NCBI GenBank assembly: GCA_946885735.1
Contig: CAMPGW010000023.1
Coordinates: 1 to 34,710 of the forward strand
Direction: 5' to 3'
DNA length: 34,710 nt
Source of the DNA: an uncultured Gammaproteobacteria bacterium
Lineage (GTDB): Bacteria; Pseudomonadota; Gammaproteobacteria; Xanthomonadales; Xanthomonadaceae
Shown here in pieces: positions 25,514 through 34,679 of the stretch (position 1 is its first letter; every line of letters begins with the position of its first letter). The notes under the pieces were generated by a model. That model saw only the letters and a list, made by a program, of their open reading frames with translations. It was not told the DNA's origin and did not search any database. The position numbers and the translations under genes are program-made.

Positions 25514-26664
25514 TGCCTGCTACCGACACCCTGTTCCAGTTCATGGAACCGCTGCGCCTGCGATATCTGGACAGTCCGCTGCCGGGCTGGCTGCGCGTGG
25601 CCGGCGACACGGTGCTCGGCCTGCTTCCCGATTCGCTGCGGCGCCAGCTGGGCGTTCGCCATCGCCGGCTGCTGCTGTCGGTGGACGGCCACGGGCTGGC
25701 GCTGCGCGCGCAGCTCGACGACCAGGTGCAGTTGCTCGGCCATGTGCCGGTGCATGACGCGGCCTTGCTGGCGGAACTGCGGGAACGGCTGGATGCCAAC
25801 GCGGCCAACGTTCCGCGCTGGCTGGTGCTCGATATCGCGCAGACCCTGCGGCCGGTGATCCCGGTGCCGGCGTCGGCGGAGGCACGGTTGCGTGAGGTCA
25901 TGCAGTTCGAGGTCGACCGGCAGACGCCGTTCGCCGCCGACCAGGTCAGTTTCGAGCCGCGGGTGCTGCACCGCGACGCGCAGACGCGCCAGCTCAAGGT
26001 CGAACTCGTGGTGCTGCCGAAGGCGCGGCTCGATGCGGCGCTGGCCTTGCTCGGCCCGCTGGCGGAGGGCCTGGCGGGCGTGGACGTGGCGAGTCCCGAC
26101 GGCAGCCGCCTCGGCGTGAACCTGCTACCCGCGGCCGGTCGCGGCGCGCGCACCGACCGCGCCCGCCAGGCCAACCGCTGGCTGGCGCTGGTCGCGCTCC
26201 TTGCCCTGGGCGCGGCGATGGCGCTGGTGTTGAACAACCGCACCAACACGCTCGAGGCCTACCAGCAACGCGTGGACGCCGCCAAGGCGCAGGCGCGTGA
26301 GGTGCGCATGCTGCGCAACTCCCTGCGCAACTCCGCGGAGGCCGCCAACTTCCTCGCCCGCCGCCGCGCGCAGATGCCGACCACGCTCGAGTTGCTCGAC
26401 GATCTCACCCGGCGCATCCCCGACAGCACCTTCCTGGAGAAGATCTCGGTCAACGACGGCAACATGGTGTTGATCGGGCAGAGCCAGCAGGCCTCGGCGC
26501 TGGTGGGCCTGCTGCAGGGTTCGCCGCTGATCCGCACGCCGACGCTCACCGGCTCGGTGCAGACCGACCCGCGCACGGGCAAGGAACGCTTCACGCTGAC
26601 GGCGGTGGTCGCCGGCAGCGCCCGCGAGAAGGAGGCCGCCGATGCGTCCAGCCGCACGCGCTGA
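25513..26664 (+). CDS. gspL: type II secretion platform protein GspL (XpsL/PilN-like)
   Basis: A 383-residue bitopic protein that links GspE to GspM. The N-terminal cytoplasmic part (1-221) includes LLLSVDGHGLALRAQ and EVMQFEVDRQTPFAADQV, as in the actin-like part of GspL/PilM-type proteins. One transmembrane helix spans about 222-241, followed by a predicted coiled coil (245-285) and a small PilN-like alpha/beta periplasmic domain (286-368). The PilN-like end is characteristic of the xps type of GspL. The gspM start lies inside its last 23 nt. Confidence 0.92.
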   Translation: MPATDTLFQFMEPLRLRYLDSPLPGWLRVAGDTVLGLLPDSLRRQLGVRHRRLLLSVDGHGLALRAQLDDQVQLLGHVPVHDAALLAELRERLDANAANVPRWLVLDIAQTLRPVIPVPASAEARLREVMQFEVDRQTPFAADQVSFEPRVLHRDAQTRQLKVELVVLPKARLDAALALLGPLAEGLAGVDVASPDGSRLGVNLLPAAGRGARTDRARQANRWLALVALLALGAAMALVLNNRTNTLEAYQQRVDAAKAQAREVRMLRNSLRNSAEAANFLARRRAQMPTTLELLDDLTRRIPDSTFLEKISVNDGNMVLIGQSQQASALVGLLQGSPLIRTPTLTGSVQTDPRTGKERFTLTAVVAGSAREKEAADASSRTR

Positions 26665-27241
26665 CCGCTGGCGCATCCTCGGTGGCATCGCGCTTGCGAT
26701 CGCGCTGCTCTACCTGCTGCTCGTGCACTGGTGGTTCACCGCGCCGATGCTCGCCATGGGCGAGGAGGTCGAGGCGCTGCGCGACGAGGAACAGGCCCTG
26801 CGGGCGCAGATCGCGCAACGGCCGGAGCTGGAGGCACGGCTCGCGCAGGTTCGGCAATTCGAGGCCGCCAACCCTGGCTTCCTTCCCGAGGCCACCCGCG
26901 AACTGGCGAGCGCGGGACTGGTGCAGCGGCTGCAACAGGTCGTCACCACCGCCAGTCCCAATCCGAACGCCTGCCAGATCACCGCGCAGACGCCGACCGA
27001 CATGCCCTCGCAGGAGCCCTTCGCGCGGGTGATGGTGCAGGTGCGCCTGCGTTGCGGCATGGGCGAACTCGCCGCGGTGTTGCACGCGCTGGAGAGCGGC
27101 AGCCCGCAGCTGTTCATCGACAACCTCGACCTGCTGTCGCGGCGCAGCTACCTCACGGCGGGCGGCGACAACTCCTCGGGCCTGGACGTCAGCTTCGACC
27201 TCTACGGCTACCTGAAGTCCCCGGGGGCCGCCCGTGGCTGA
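26642..27241 (+). CDS. gspM: type II secretion platform protein GspM
   Basis: A 199-residue bitopic protein: a short basic N-terminus, a membrane helix at about 10-32, a coiled-coil stretch (about 38-75), and a periplasmic ferredoxin-like domain ending VSFDLYGYLKSPGAARG. It pairs with GspL, whose C-terminal half has the same layout. The ATG at 26642 is preceded by a strong AAGGAGG at 7 nt, inside gspL. The last bases overlap gspN by 8 nt. Confidence 0.9.
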   Translation: MRPAARADRWRILGGIALAIALLYLLLVHWWFTAPMLAMGEEVEALRDEEQALRAQIAQRPELEARLAQVRQFEAANPGFLPEATRELASAGLVQRLQQVVTTASPNPNACQITAQTPTDMPSQEPFARVMVQVRLRCGMGELAAVLHALESGSPQLFIDNLDLLSRRSYLTAGGDNSSGLDVSFDLYGYLKSPGAARG

Positions 27242-28010
27242 CCACCTGCGTCCGCTGACCCTGCTGCTCGGCGCGACCTGCCTGTGGGCCTTGTCCGTGC
27301 TGGTGCTGGCCCTCGCGGGGCTCGGCGGCGGCGTGGCGCCGGCCGCCAGCGTCGCGGTCGCGCCCGCGATCCCGAAGGTCTCGCTCACGCCGAGCCAGTC
27401 GCGGCTGGGACCGGCGGCCAATTACGCCGAAGTCGGCCAGCGTCCGCTGCTGTACCAGGATCGTCGGCCCGGCCTGGCGCCCGTCGAAGGCGGCGGCAGC
27501 GGCGAACTCGACGTCGTCTTGAGCAGCGTGTTGATCACCCCGCGCCTGCAGATGGCGGTGTTCACCGACAACAAGGACGCCAGCAGCCGACGCGTGCGCC
27601 TGGGCGAGGTCGTCCCCGGGAGCAACTGGCGACTGGCGGTGCTGGAGCCGCGCCGCGCCGTGCTCGAAGGTCCGTCGGGACAGCGCGAACTCGGCTTGCG
27701 CGTGTTCGACGGCACCGGTGGGCAGGCGCCGACCCCGACGGCCGAAGGCGCCCGTCCGCAAGCCGCTGCCGGCAGCGGTAGCGGCGACGCCGTGAGCGAA
27801 GCCAACACGCCGCCACCGCCGCCGCCGCCGGATTCGAGGCCCGCGCCGAGTGCGGCGGTCGCCGCCGATGCCGGCAACGGCGCGCAACCCGACGCCAGCG
27901 CCACCGCACCCCTGACCCAGGAACAGCAGGTCGAAGCCATCCGTCGCCGCATCGAGGCCCGCCGCGCGCAGATGCGCGCCGAAGCCGCTGCGGCGTCCCG
28001 CGAAAAATGA
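27234..28010 (+). CDS. gspN: type II secretion protein GspN (XpsN; GspC-like coupler)
   Basis: 258 residues starting with GTG. One N-terminal membrane helix (about 7-30) precedes a periplasmic homology region (about 63-157) with ELDVVLSSVLITPRLQMAVF, VRLGEVVPGSNWRLAVLEPR and RAVLEGPSGQRELGLRVF, resembling the HR domain of GspC, which contacts the secretin. The C-terminal part is unusual: a Pro/Ala linker with seven consecutive prolines (193-199), then a charged helix (229-257, QQVEAIRRRIEARRAQMRAE). No PDZ domain is present. In the xps order this gene takes the place of gspC, so it is the probable inner-membrane/secretin connector. The prolines may let it cross the periplasm. Confidence 0.85.
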   Translation: MADHLRPLTLLLGATCLWALSVLVLALAGLGGGVAPAASVAVAPAIPKVSLTPSQSRLGPAANYAEVGQRPLLYQDRRPGLAPVEGGGSGELDVVLSSVLITPRLQMAVFTDNKDASSRRVRLGEVVPGSNWRLAVLEPRRAVLEGPSGQRELGLRVFDGTGGQAPTPTAEGARPQAAAGSGSGDAVSEANTPPPPPPPDSRPAPSAAVAADAGNGAQPDASATAPLTQEQQVEAIRRRIEARRAQMRAEAAAASREK

Positions 28011-30190
28011 TGACCCGGAAGAAGAATCCCGCCATGAGCTTTCCGATCCCTCTGCCGTTGCTGGCCGCGCTGCTCGCGACCGTCCTTGCCGGCTGCGCCA
28101 CGGCGCCCAATGCGCCGCTCATGAAGCGCAACCCGGCCGTCACCGCCGGCATGGCCCAGGCCGGCAACGCCGGCAGCCTGCCGGGCCCGCAGGCCGATGC
28201 CGCGGTCGTCGCCGAGGCCGCGCCCGCCAGGCCTTCCACGCCCGCAAGCATCCGCCGAGGCTCCGGCCAGGTGATCAACGAGGCCGTGGCGTCCGCGCCG
28301 CCGCCGAACCTGTCGTCCAGCGGCGAGGCGACCTTCAACTTCGAGGGCGAATCGCTGCACGCGGTGGTCAAGGTCATCCTCGGCGACCTGCTGCAACAGA
28401 ACTACGTGATCGCGCCGAACGTGCAGGGCACCGTCACCCTGGCCACGCCGCGCCCGGTCAGCCCTTCGCAGGCGCTGTCGCTGCTGGAGATGGTGCTGGG
28501 CTGGAACAACGCCCGACTGATCTGGAGCGACGGCCGCTACAACGTCGTGCCCACCGACCAGGCGCTGGCCGGCAACCTCGCCCCGCGCACCGGCTCGCCG
28601 GCGAACGCGCGCGGCTACGAAGTACGCGCCGTGCCGCTGAAGTTCATCTCCGCCAGCGAGATGGAAAAGCTGCTCAAGCCCTATGCGCGCCCCAACGCGG
28701 TGGTGCAGGTGGACACCGCGCGCAACCTGATCGTCATCGCCGGCACCCGAGCCGAGCTGCAGAACTACCTGCGCACGATCCAGATCTTCGACGTGGACTG
28801 GCTCTCGGGCATGTCGGTGGGCGTGTTCCCGCTGCAGTCGGCCGAGGCCTCCAAGGTGGTGGACTCGCTCGACCAGGTGTTCGGTGAAGGCGGCAAGACG
28901 CCGCTGGCGGGCATGTTCCGTTTCATGCCGCTGGAAGGCCAGAACGCGGTGATGGTGATCACCCCGCAGGCCCGTTACCTCTCGCAGGTCGAGGACTTCA
29001 TCGAGAGCCTCGACGCCGGCGGCGAAGGCGCGCGGCTGTACGTGTACGAAGTGCGCTACGTGAAGGCGGTGGACCTGGCCGAGCAGCTCAGCCAGGTGTA
29101 CGGCAACACCTCGAGCACCTCGACCAGCGCGCCCTCGCTGATGCCGAGCCTGGAGCCGGTGGAAGTGCGCACCACCGACATGCCCTCGGCCGAAGCGGTG
29201 CCGCCGCGCAACATCAATGCCGGCGCGCCTCCCGGTGGCAGCAGCAGCGAAACCATCAGCATCGGCGGCGGCGACGTCGGCATCAGCGCGGTCGAAGAGA
29301 GCAACTCCCTGCTGGTGCGCGCCAGCCCCGGCCAGTGGGAGTCGATTCGCCGCGCCATCGAGCGCCTCGACACCATGCCCTTGCAGGTGCACATCGAGGC
29401 GCAGGTGGTGGAGGTCAAGCTGACCGGCGAGCTGAGCTACGGCGTGAGCTGGTTCTTCGGCAACGCGATCGACCCGGCGACCCAGGCCATCACCAACGTC
29501 ATCGACGACTGGCGCAACGCCGGCACCGCGGTGCGCACCAGCGGCACCTCCACCTTCACCTTCCTCGGCCCGAGCGCGCAGGCGATCCTGACCACGCTCG
29601 ACAACATCTCCGACGTGCGCGTGCTGTCGGCGCCCTCGGTGCTGGTGCGCAACAACGTCGAGGCCGACTTCAGTTCGGGCCAGCAGATCCCGGTGGCCTC
29701 GACCATCCTCAACAACAACGGCGGCACCAACCAGGACAACACCTACAGCCAGGTGCAGTTCCGCCAGACCGGCGTCAGCCTGAAGGTGAAGCCGCGCATC
29801 AGCAGCGACGGCATGGTGTTCATGGAGATCACCCAGGACGTCAGTTCGCCGAGCGCCACCGGTCCGGAGATCGGCGGCAACATCAGCGTGGACAACAACA
29901 AGCTGCACACCGAAGTCGCGGTGCAGACTGGCGAGACCATCGTGCTGGCGGGCCTGATCAAGACCGACCAGGGCAAGGGTTCCTCCGGCATCCCCTACCT
30001 GAGCCGGATTCCGGTGATCGGCGGGCTGTTCGGCACCCAGGGCAAGACCGACAACCGGCAGGAAGTGCTGGTGTTGATCACTCCGACGGTCATCCGCGAT
30101 CCTAACGAGGCCCGTCGCCTGACCGACGAGTACGGCGAGCGCTTCCGCGGCCTGGAACCCCTGCGCAAGAAGGCTGGCGCCCAGCCCTGA
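28007..30190 (+). CDS. gspD: type II secretin GspD, lipoprotein (XpsD-like)
   Basis: A 727-residue outer-membrane secretin. The signal peptide ends in lipobox LAGC (Cys30 from the ATG at 28007, Cys21 from an ATG at 28034). It is therefore lipid-anchored and may not need a separate pilotin, as described for XpsD and HxcQ. The N0 domain starts about residue 108 (NFEGESLHAVVKVILGD). N1-N3 follow, N3 being interrupted by a long Ser/Pro-rich insert (about 368-425). The C-terminal secretin domain has VRVLSAPSVLVRNNVEA and the terminal GIPYLSRIPVIGGLFG box. The ATG at 28034 has a better site (GGAAGAAG) and a more compact signal peptide than 28007, so the start is uncertain. It ends the gsp genes; glycosyltransferases follow after 23 bp. 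Confidence 0.96.
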   Translation: MMTRKKNPAMSFPIPLPLLAALLATVLAGCATAPNAPLMKRNPAVTAGMAQAGNAGSLPGPQADAAVVAEAAPARPSTPASIRRGSGQVINEAVASAPPPNLSSSGEATFNFEGESLHAVVKVILGDLLQQNYVIAPNVQGTVTLATPRPVSPSQALSLLEMVLGWNNARLIWSDGRYNVVPTDQALAGNLAPRTGSPANARGYEVRAVPLKFISASEMEKLLKPYARPNAVVQVDTARNLIVIAGTRAELQNYLRTIQIFDVDWLSGMSVGVFPLQSAEASKVVDSLDQVFGEGGKTPLAGMFRFMPLEGQNAVMVITPQARYLSQVEDFIESLDAGGEGARLYVYEVRYVKAVDLAEQLSQVYGNTSSTSTSAPSLMPSLEPVEVRTTDMPSAEAVPPRNINAGAPPGGSSSETISIGGGDVGISAVEESNSLLVRASPGQWESIRRAIERLDTMPLQVHIEAQVVEVKLTGELSYGVSWFFGNAIDPATQAITNVIDDWRNAGTAVRTSGTSTFTFLGPSAQAILTTLDNISDVRVLSAPSVLVRNNVEADFSSGQQIPVASTILNNNGGTNQDNTYSQVQFRQTGVSLKVKPRISSDGMVFMEITQDVSSPSATGPEIGGNISVDNNKLHTEVAVQTGETIVLAGLIKTDQGKGSSGIPYLSRIPVIGGLFGTQGKTDNRQEVLVLITPTVIRDPNEARRLTDEYGERFRGLEPLRKKAGAQP

Positions 30191-30213
30191 GCCTGACGCC
30201 TGCCCGCGGTTCG

Positions 30214-31065
30214 ATGACGGCCACGACCCTGCCGCTGGTGCTGGTGCCGGCCACGCAACGCGTGGCGGCGCTCGATGCCTGCCTAGCCTCGCTGGAGCGC
30301 ACCTTGCCGGCGCAGGCACGGGTGCTGATCGCCGACCACGCCGCCGGCCATCCGCAGGCGGAAGCGCTGGCGCGGCGCTGGTGCGACCGCAGCCGCATCC
30401 AGGCCGAGTACCGGCGCGCGCCGCGGCCGCTCGGACTGGCCGCGAACATCGAGGCCGGCTTGGCGGAAGCGGGTGATGCGGACGTCGCGGTCCTGCTGGC
30501 CGACGCGATCGCCACGCCGGGCTGGCTCGAGCGCCTGGCGCAATACGCGCGCAAGGACGAACGCATCGCCACCGTGTCGGCCTGGTCCAATCGCAGCGAG
30601 TTGACCGCCTTCCCGCGCGCAGGCGAGGACAATCCGGTGCCGGCCTTCCCCGAGTCGGTGGCCGAAGCCGCCGCGGCCTCGCCCTGGAACGAATGCCCGG
30701 ACCTGCCCGCCGCCAGCGGCCCCTGCCTGCTCCTGCGCCGCGCCGCATTGACGGCGCTCGGCGGCCTGGACAGCCACAGCTTTTCCGGCGAACACGCCTT
30801 CGACGATTTCTCGCGGCGCGCGGCGACGATGGGCTGGCGCAACGTGCTGTGTCCGGCCGCGTTCGTGGTGCGCCAGCCCGGTCCGCCGGCGCCGCCGGGG
30901 GCCGGCGACGACCTGGGACCGCTGCTGGCGCGCTGGCCCGACTACCAGGAGGCGGTGGCGCGTTTCATCCTGTCCGATCCCTTGCGCCCGTTGCGCGAGC
31001 GCTTGCAGGCACGCATGGACGAACTCGCGCGCGGCGGGCCGCAGGCGGACCTGTTCGCGCGATGA
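30214..31065 (+). CDS. family-2 glycosyltransferase-like protein with altered DxD
   Basis: 283 residues with the layout of a GT2 (GT-A) domain but poor motifs. LIADHAAGHPQ (39-48) takes the place of the usual V-D-N-x-S nucleotide site. RPLGLAANIEAGLAEA fits the common G.A.N.G motif. LLADAIATPGWLERL (94-108) aligns with L-N-D-D-x-x-x-T-P-G-W; here only Asp97 remains and the second Asp is Ala98. CLLLRRAALTALGGLD fits the following acceptor strand. Loss of the second metal-binding Asp suggests weak or metal-independent activity, or a non-catalytic partner. It starts 23 bp after gspD and overlaps the next glycosyltransferase by 4 nt, so it belongs to that unit. Confidence 0.78.
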   Translation: MTATTLPLVLVPATQRVAALDACLASLERTLPAQARVLIADHAAGHPQAEALARRWCDRSRIQAEYRRAPRPLGLAANIEAGLAEAGDADVAVLLADAIATPGWLERLAQYARKDERIATVSAWSNRSELTAFPRAGEDNPVPAFPESVAEAAAASPWNECPDLPAASGPCLLLRRAALTALGGLDSHSFSGEHAFDDFSRRAATMGWRNVLCPAAFVVRQPGPPAPPGAGDDLGPLLARWPDYQEAVARFILSDPLRPLRERLQARMDELARGGPQADLFAR

Positions 31066-31976
31066 ACACCACCGAGTCCCGCCATTCCTTCCAGGGCAAG
31101 CCGGTCGGCGCCGGCCGCTCCCACGCGGCGACCGACATCGGCGTGGTGGTGGTGACCTACCAGTCGGCGCGGACCATCCGCCGTTGCCTGGACCTGTTGC
31201 TGGCCTCCACGCCGGTGGCGAGGATCGTGGTCATCGACAACGCCTCCGACGACGGCACCCTCGACCTGCTGCGCGATTTCGCCGAGCGCCACGAGGAGGT
31301 GACGGTGGTGCGCAACTCCGACAACCGCGGGTTCGCCGCCGCCTGCAACCAGGGCGCGAGCGCGCTGGCCACGCCCTGGGTGGCCTTCGTCAACCCGGAC
31401 TGCTACGTCGGCGCCGGCGCGCTCGAGCGGCTGGTGCGGCATGGCGTGGGGCGCGCGGGCGCCGGGTTGCTCGGCGTCGAACTGGTGGACGAGGACGGCC
31501 GGCCGGACCCGGCCTCGCGCCGGCGCGATCCCTCGCTGCGCGAGTTGCTCGACCGTCGCGGCCGCCGCGACGACCTCTACCTCGGCCGCGACCCGCACGA
31601 AGTCCTGCAACCGGTCGAGGCGGTGTCGGGCGCGCTGATGCTGATGCCGGTGGGCCTGTTCCTGCAGCTGGGCGGCTTCGACGAGCGTTTTCGCATGCAC
31701 GTCGAGGACCTGGACCTGTGCCATCGCACCCGCGAGGCCGGCTACGAGGTGCTGGTGGCCAACGACATCAGCGTGCTGCACGTCGGCGGCGAATCGAGCC
31801 GCGCGCGGCCGTTCTGGGTCGAGCGGCAGAAGCACCTGAGCCTGTGGCGCTACTTCCGCAAGTTCGAGGCCGCGCATACGCCGTCGTGGCTGATGCCCTT
31901 GCTCTGGCTGGGTCTTTGGGGCCACTTCCTGGTGGCGGCAGGGCGGATCTTCGTGGCGCGCACCGCGCAGGAGTGA
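31062..31976 (+). CDS. family-2 glycosyltransferase (rhamnosyltransferase WbbL-like)
   Basis: 304 residues, a GT2 enzyme resembling WbbL-type rhamnosyltransferases. Seen are VVVVTYQSARTIRRCLDLLL, VVIDNASDDGT (nucleotide-binding Asp), RGFAAACNQGA, the metal site FVNPDC, and GGFDERFRMHVEDLDLCHRTREAG (catalytic E-D region). The C-terminus has a hydrophobic stretch (SWLMPLLWLGLWGHFLVAA) that could touch the membrane. An N-terminal extension of about 25 residues precedes the fold. ATG at 31062 overlaps the upstream gene's stop (ATGA). Acceptor unknown: cell-surface polysaccharide (O-antigen, exopolysaccharide) is likely. It converges on pyrF with a 24-bp gap. Confidence 0.87.
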   Translation: MNTTESRHSFQGKPVGAGRSHAATDIGVVVVTYQSARTIRRCLDLLLASTPVARIVVIDNASDDGTLDLLRDFAERHEEVTVVRNSDNRGFAAACNQGASALATPWVAFVNPDCYVGAGALERLVRHGVGRAGAGLLGVELVDEDGRPDPASRRRDPSLRELLDRRGRRDDLYLGRDPHEVLQPVEAVSGALMLMPVGLFLQLGGFDERFRMHVEDLDLCHRTREAGYEVLVANDISVLHVGGESSRARPFWVERQKHLSLWRYFRKFEAAHTPSWLMPLLWLGLWGHFLVAAGRIFVARTAQE

Positions 31977-32000
31977 GGCGCGTCGTGCGCGGCGCCCGGC

Positions 32001-32813
32001 TCAGCGGTAGCGGTTGATCTCGTCGCGCAATTCCCGGGCGGCCTCGCCGGCGGCGACTGCGAAACCCTCGTCGTTGGCCGCGTACAGGATCGCCCGCGAG
32101 GAACTGATCACCAGGCCGCCACCATCGCGGGTGCGGCCGGCCTTCACCACCGCCTCGACGTCGCCGCCCTGCGCGCCGATGCCCGGCACCAGGAAGGGCA
32201 TCTCGCCCACGATCTCGCGCACCTGCGCCAACTCGCGCGGCCAGGTCGCGCCGACCACCAGCAGGCACTGGCCGCCGGCGTTCCAGTCGCGCGCCACGGT
32301 TTCGGCCACGCGCTGGTAGAGCGGGCGGCCGCCGCAGTCGAGGTCCTGGAAATCCTTCGCGCCCGGGTTCGAGGTCCGGCACAGCAGCACGCAGCCCTTG
32401 CCGGCGCGATCGAGGAAGGGTTGCACCGAGTCGCGGCCCAGGTAGGGATTGAGCGTCACCGCATCGGCGCCGTAGCGGTCGAAGGCTTCAGCGGCATAGT
32501 GCTGCGCGGTGCTGCCGATGTCGCCGCGCTTGGCGTCCAGGATCACCGGCACGCCGGGGTGCGCGTCATGGATGTGCTTGACCAGGCGTTGCAGCGTGAC
32601 TTCCGCCTCGAGAGCGGCGAAGTGGGCAACCTGTGGCTTGAACGCGCAGGCGAATTCCGCCGTTGCGTCGACGATGTCCCGGCAGAAACGGAACACCGCG
32701 TCGGGATCGTCGCGCAGGTGCACGGGGAACTTCGCCGGCTCGGGGTCGAGCCCCACGCAGACCAGCGTGTTCGCGCCGGTCCAGCGTTGCTTGAGCGCGG
32801 CGACGAAATCCAT
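32001..32813 (-). CDS. pyrF: orotidine 5'-phosphate decarboxylase
   Basis: A 270-residue OMP decarboxylase of the long (PyrF type 2) subfamily, which makes UMP in the last step of pyrimidine synthesis. The signature [18 protein letters not shown] carries Asp93 and Lys95, the catalytic pair, and [15 protein letters not shown] follows. The N-terminus has [14 protein letters not shown], and the phosphate-binding end reads [11 protein letters not shown] and [12 protein letters not shown]. It is four nucleotides after the ettA stop and is probably co-transcribed with it. Confidence 0.97.
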   Translation of the reverse strand: MDFVAALKQRWTGANTLVCVGLDPEPAKFPVHLRDDPDAVFRFCRDIVDATAEFACAFKPQVAHFAALEAEVTLQRLVKHIHDAHPGVPVILDAKRGDIGSTAQHYAAEAFDRYGADAVTLNPYLGRDSVQPFLDRAGKGCVLLCRTSNPGAKDFQDLDCGGRPLYQRVAETVARDWNAGGQCLLVVGATWPRELAQVREIVGEMPFLVPGIGAQGGDVEAVVKAGRTRDGGGLVISSSRAILYAANDEGFAVAAGEAARELRDEINRYR

Positions 32814-32817
32814 GGCC

Positions 32818-34479
32818 TTACTTCAGCGCCTTGTAGCGCAGGCGATGCGGCTTGGCGCCTTCCTCGCCGAGGCGGCGGCGCTTGTCTTCCTCGTACTCGC
32901 GGTAGTTGCCGGGGAAAAATTCCACGTGCGAGTCGCCCTCGAAGGCGATGATGTGGGTGGCGATGCGGTCCAGGAACCAGCGGTCATGCGAGATGACCAT
33001 GACCACGCCCGGGAACTCGAGCAACGCATCTTCCAGCGCGCGCAGGGTCTCGATGTCCAGGTCGTTGGAGGGTTCGTCGAGCAGCAGCACGTTGCCGCCC
33101 TGCAGCAGGGTCTTGGCCATGTGCAGGCGGCCGCGTTCGCCGCCCGACAGCGTGCCCACCAGCTTCTGCTGGTCGCTGCCCTTGAAGTTGAAGCGGCCGA
33201 TGTAGGCGCGCGACTGGATCTCCACCTTGCCGATGGTGATGATGTCGCTGCCGCCGGACACCGCCTGCCAGACGTTCTTGTCGGCCTCGAGCGCGTCGCG
33301 GCTCTGGTCCACGTAGGCGATCTTGACCGTGTGGCCGATGTTGACCTCGCCCTTGTCCGGCTTCTCCTGCCCGGTGATCATCCGGAACAGCGTGGACTTG
33401 CCGGCGCCATTAGGGCCAATAATTCCAACAATTGCGCCCGGCGGGATGGTGATGTTGAGATCGTCGATCAGCATCCGGTCACCGAAGCTCTTGGACACGC
33501 CCTTGAACTCGATGATGCGGTCGCCCAGGCGCTCGCCCGGCGGGATGAAGATCTCGTTGGTCTCGTTGCGCTTCTGGTACTCGACCGACTGCAGGTCCTC
33601 GAGCCGCTGCAGGCGCGCCTTGCCCTTGCTGCGGCCGCCCTTGGCGTTCTGCCGCGACCATTCGAGTTCCTTCTGCAGGGCCTTCTGCCGCGACTTTTCC
33701 TGCGACTCTTCCTGCTTGAGTCGCTCGGTCTTCTGGGTCAGCCAGTCGCTGTAGTTGCCCTTCCACGGAATGCCGCGGCCGCGGTCGAGCTCGAGGATCC
33801 ACTCGGCGGCGTTGTCGAGGAAGTAGCGATCGTGCGTCACCGCCACCACGGTGCCGGGGAAGCGGGCCAAAAATTGTTCCAGCCATTCGACCGACTCGGC
33901 GTCGAGGTGGTTGGTGGGTTCGTCCAGCAGCAGCATGTCGGGCTTGGACAGCAGCAGGCGGCACAGCGCGACGCGGCGCTTCTCGCCACCCGACAGCGGG
34001 CCGATCTTCGCGTCCCAGGGCGGCAGGCGCAGCGCATCGGCGGCGATCTCGAGCTGCAGTTCCAGGGTGTCGGCATCGCTGGTGGCCAGGATCGCCTCGA
34101 GGCGCGCCTGGTCGGCCGCCAGCTTGTCGAAGTCCGCATCGGGCTCGGCGTAGGCAGCATAGACCTCGTCGAGCAGCTTCTGCGCGTGCAGCAGCTCGCC
34201 GACGCCTTCCTCGACCGCCTGGCGCACGGTGTGTTCCGGATTCAGCCGCGGCTCCTGCTCGAGGTAGCCGATCTTGATGCCGGGCTGCGGGCGGGCCTCG
34301 CCCTGGAAGTCCTGGTCCACGCCGGCCATGATCCGCAACACGGTGGACTTGCCGGCGCCGTTCAGGCCCAGCAGGCCGATCTTGGCCCCGGGATAGAAGC
34401 TCAGCGAGATGTCCTTGATGATCTCGCGCTTCGGCGGCACGACCTTGCTGACGCCGATCATGGTGTAGATGTATTGCAT
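32818..34479 (-). CDS. ettA: energy-dependent translational throttle EttA (ABC-F)
   Basis: A 553-residue ABC-F protein without membrane domains. Two ATPase cassettes carry Walker [10 protein letters not shown] (about 38-46) and GPNGAGKST (about 355-363), signatures [12 protein letters not shown] and [12 protein letters not shown], and Walker [12 protein letters not shown] and [11 protein letters not shown]. The arm/linker region (about 240-310) is rich in Lys, Gln and Glu ([20 protein letters not shown]), as in the P-site-tRNA-interacting linker. EttA binds the ribosomal E site and gates the first peptide bond according to ATP/ADP. The length matches E. coli EttA (555). ATG at 34479 (MQYIYTM) follows GAGG at 5 nt; the longer reading upstream is not family-like. 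Confidence 0.97.
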   Translation of the reverse strand: MQYIYTMIGVSKVVPPKREIIKDISLSFYPGAKIGLLGLNGAGKSTVLRIMAGVDQDFQGEARPQPGIKIGYLEQEPRLNPEHTVRQAVEEGVGELLHAQKLLDEVYAAYAEPDADFDKLAADQARLEAILATSDADTLELQLEIAADALRLPPWDAKIGPLSGGEKRRVALCRLLLSKPDMLLLDEPTNHLDAESVEWLEQFLARFPGTVVAVTHDRYFLDNAAEWILELDRGRGIPWKGNYSDWLTQKTERLKQEESQEKSRQKALQKELEWSRQNAKGGRSKGKARLQRLEDLQSVEYQKRNETNEIFIPPGERLGDRIIEFKGVSKSFGDRMLIDDLNITIPPGAIVGIIGPNGAGKSTLFRMITGQEKPDKGEVNIGHTVKIAYVDQSRDALEADKNVWQAVSGGSDIITIGKVEIQSRAYIGRFNFKGSDQQKLVGTLSGGERGRLHMAKTLLQGGNVLLLDEPSNDLDIETLRALEDALLEFPGVVMVISHDRWFLDRIATHIIAFEGDSHVEFFPGNYREYEEDKRRRLGEEGAKPHRLRYKALK

Positions 34480-34582
34480 GCTGACCTCGCGATGGGGCGG
34501 CAGGCCATGGCGACCGGCCGCGGCCGGGCAGGCGGAAGCGCGGCGACTGGCCGCTCCCACGGTCCGGCGGAGAATGGCCGCG

Positions 34583-34588
34583 ATTATC
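34583..34588 (-). promoter_or_regulatory. possible -10 element of ettA-pyrF
   Basis: GATAAT on the minus strand, about 105 bp before the ettA start, in the 200-bp spacer shared with the plus-strand gene at 34680. A weak TGGCGC could act as -35 at about 17 bp. The long leader that this implies (about 95 nt) shows no recognisable riboswitch. Confidence 0.4.
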
Positions 34589-34641
34589 CCCGATCGGGGC
34601 CCGGCGCGCCAGCCGAGATGGCCCTAAATCCCTGCCGGCGC

Positions 34642-34647
34642 TACAAT
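34642..34647 (+). promoter_or_regulatory. possible -10 element of the plus-strand gene at 34680
   Basis: TACAAT, one base from consensus, 32 bp before an ATG at 34680. It implies a transcript start near 34654. The -35 region is poor. Confidence 0.45.
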
Positions 34648-34679
34648 TTCAGGTCTCCCGCCCGCCCCAGGAAGCCCCC

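Noticed and set aside
19705..30190. Missing gspC and gspO suggesting a broken type II system
   Set aside because: In the xps order GspN takes the place of GspC, and the prepilin peptidase is normally encoded elsewhere (with type IV pilus genes).
27422..30748. A minus-strand open frame of over 1100 codons opposite gspD and gspN
   Set aside because: It is a GC-rich shadow: the translation is dominated by Arg, His, Gly and Ala with no domain, and the plus strand encodes clear secretin genes.
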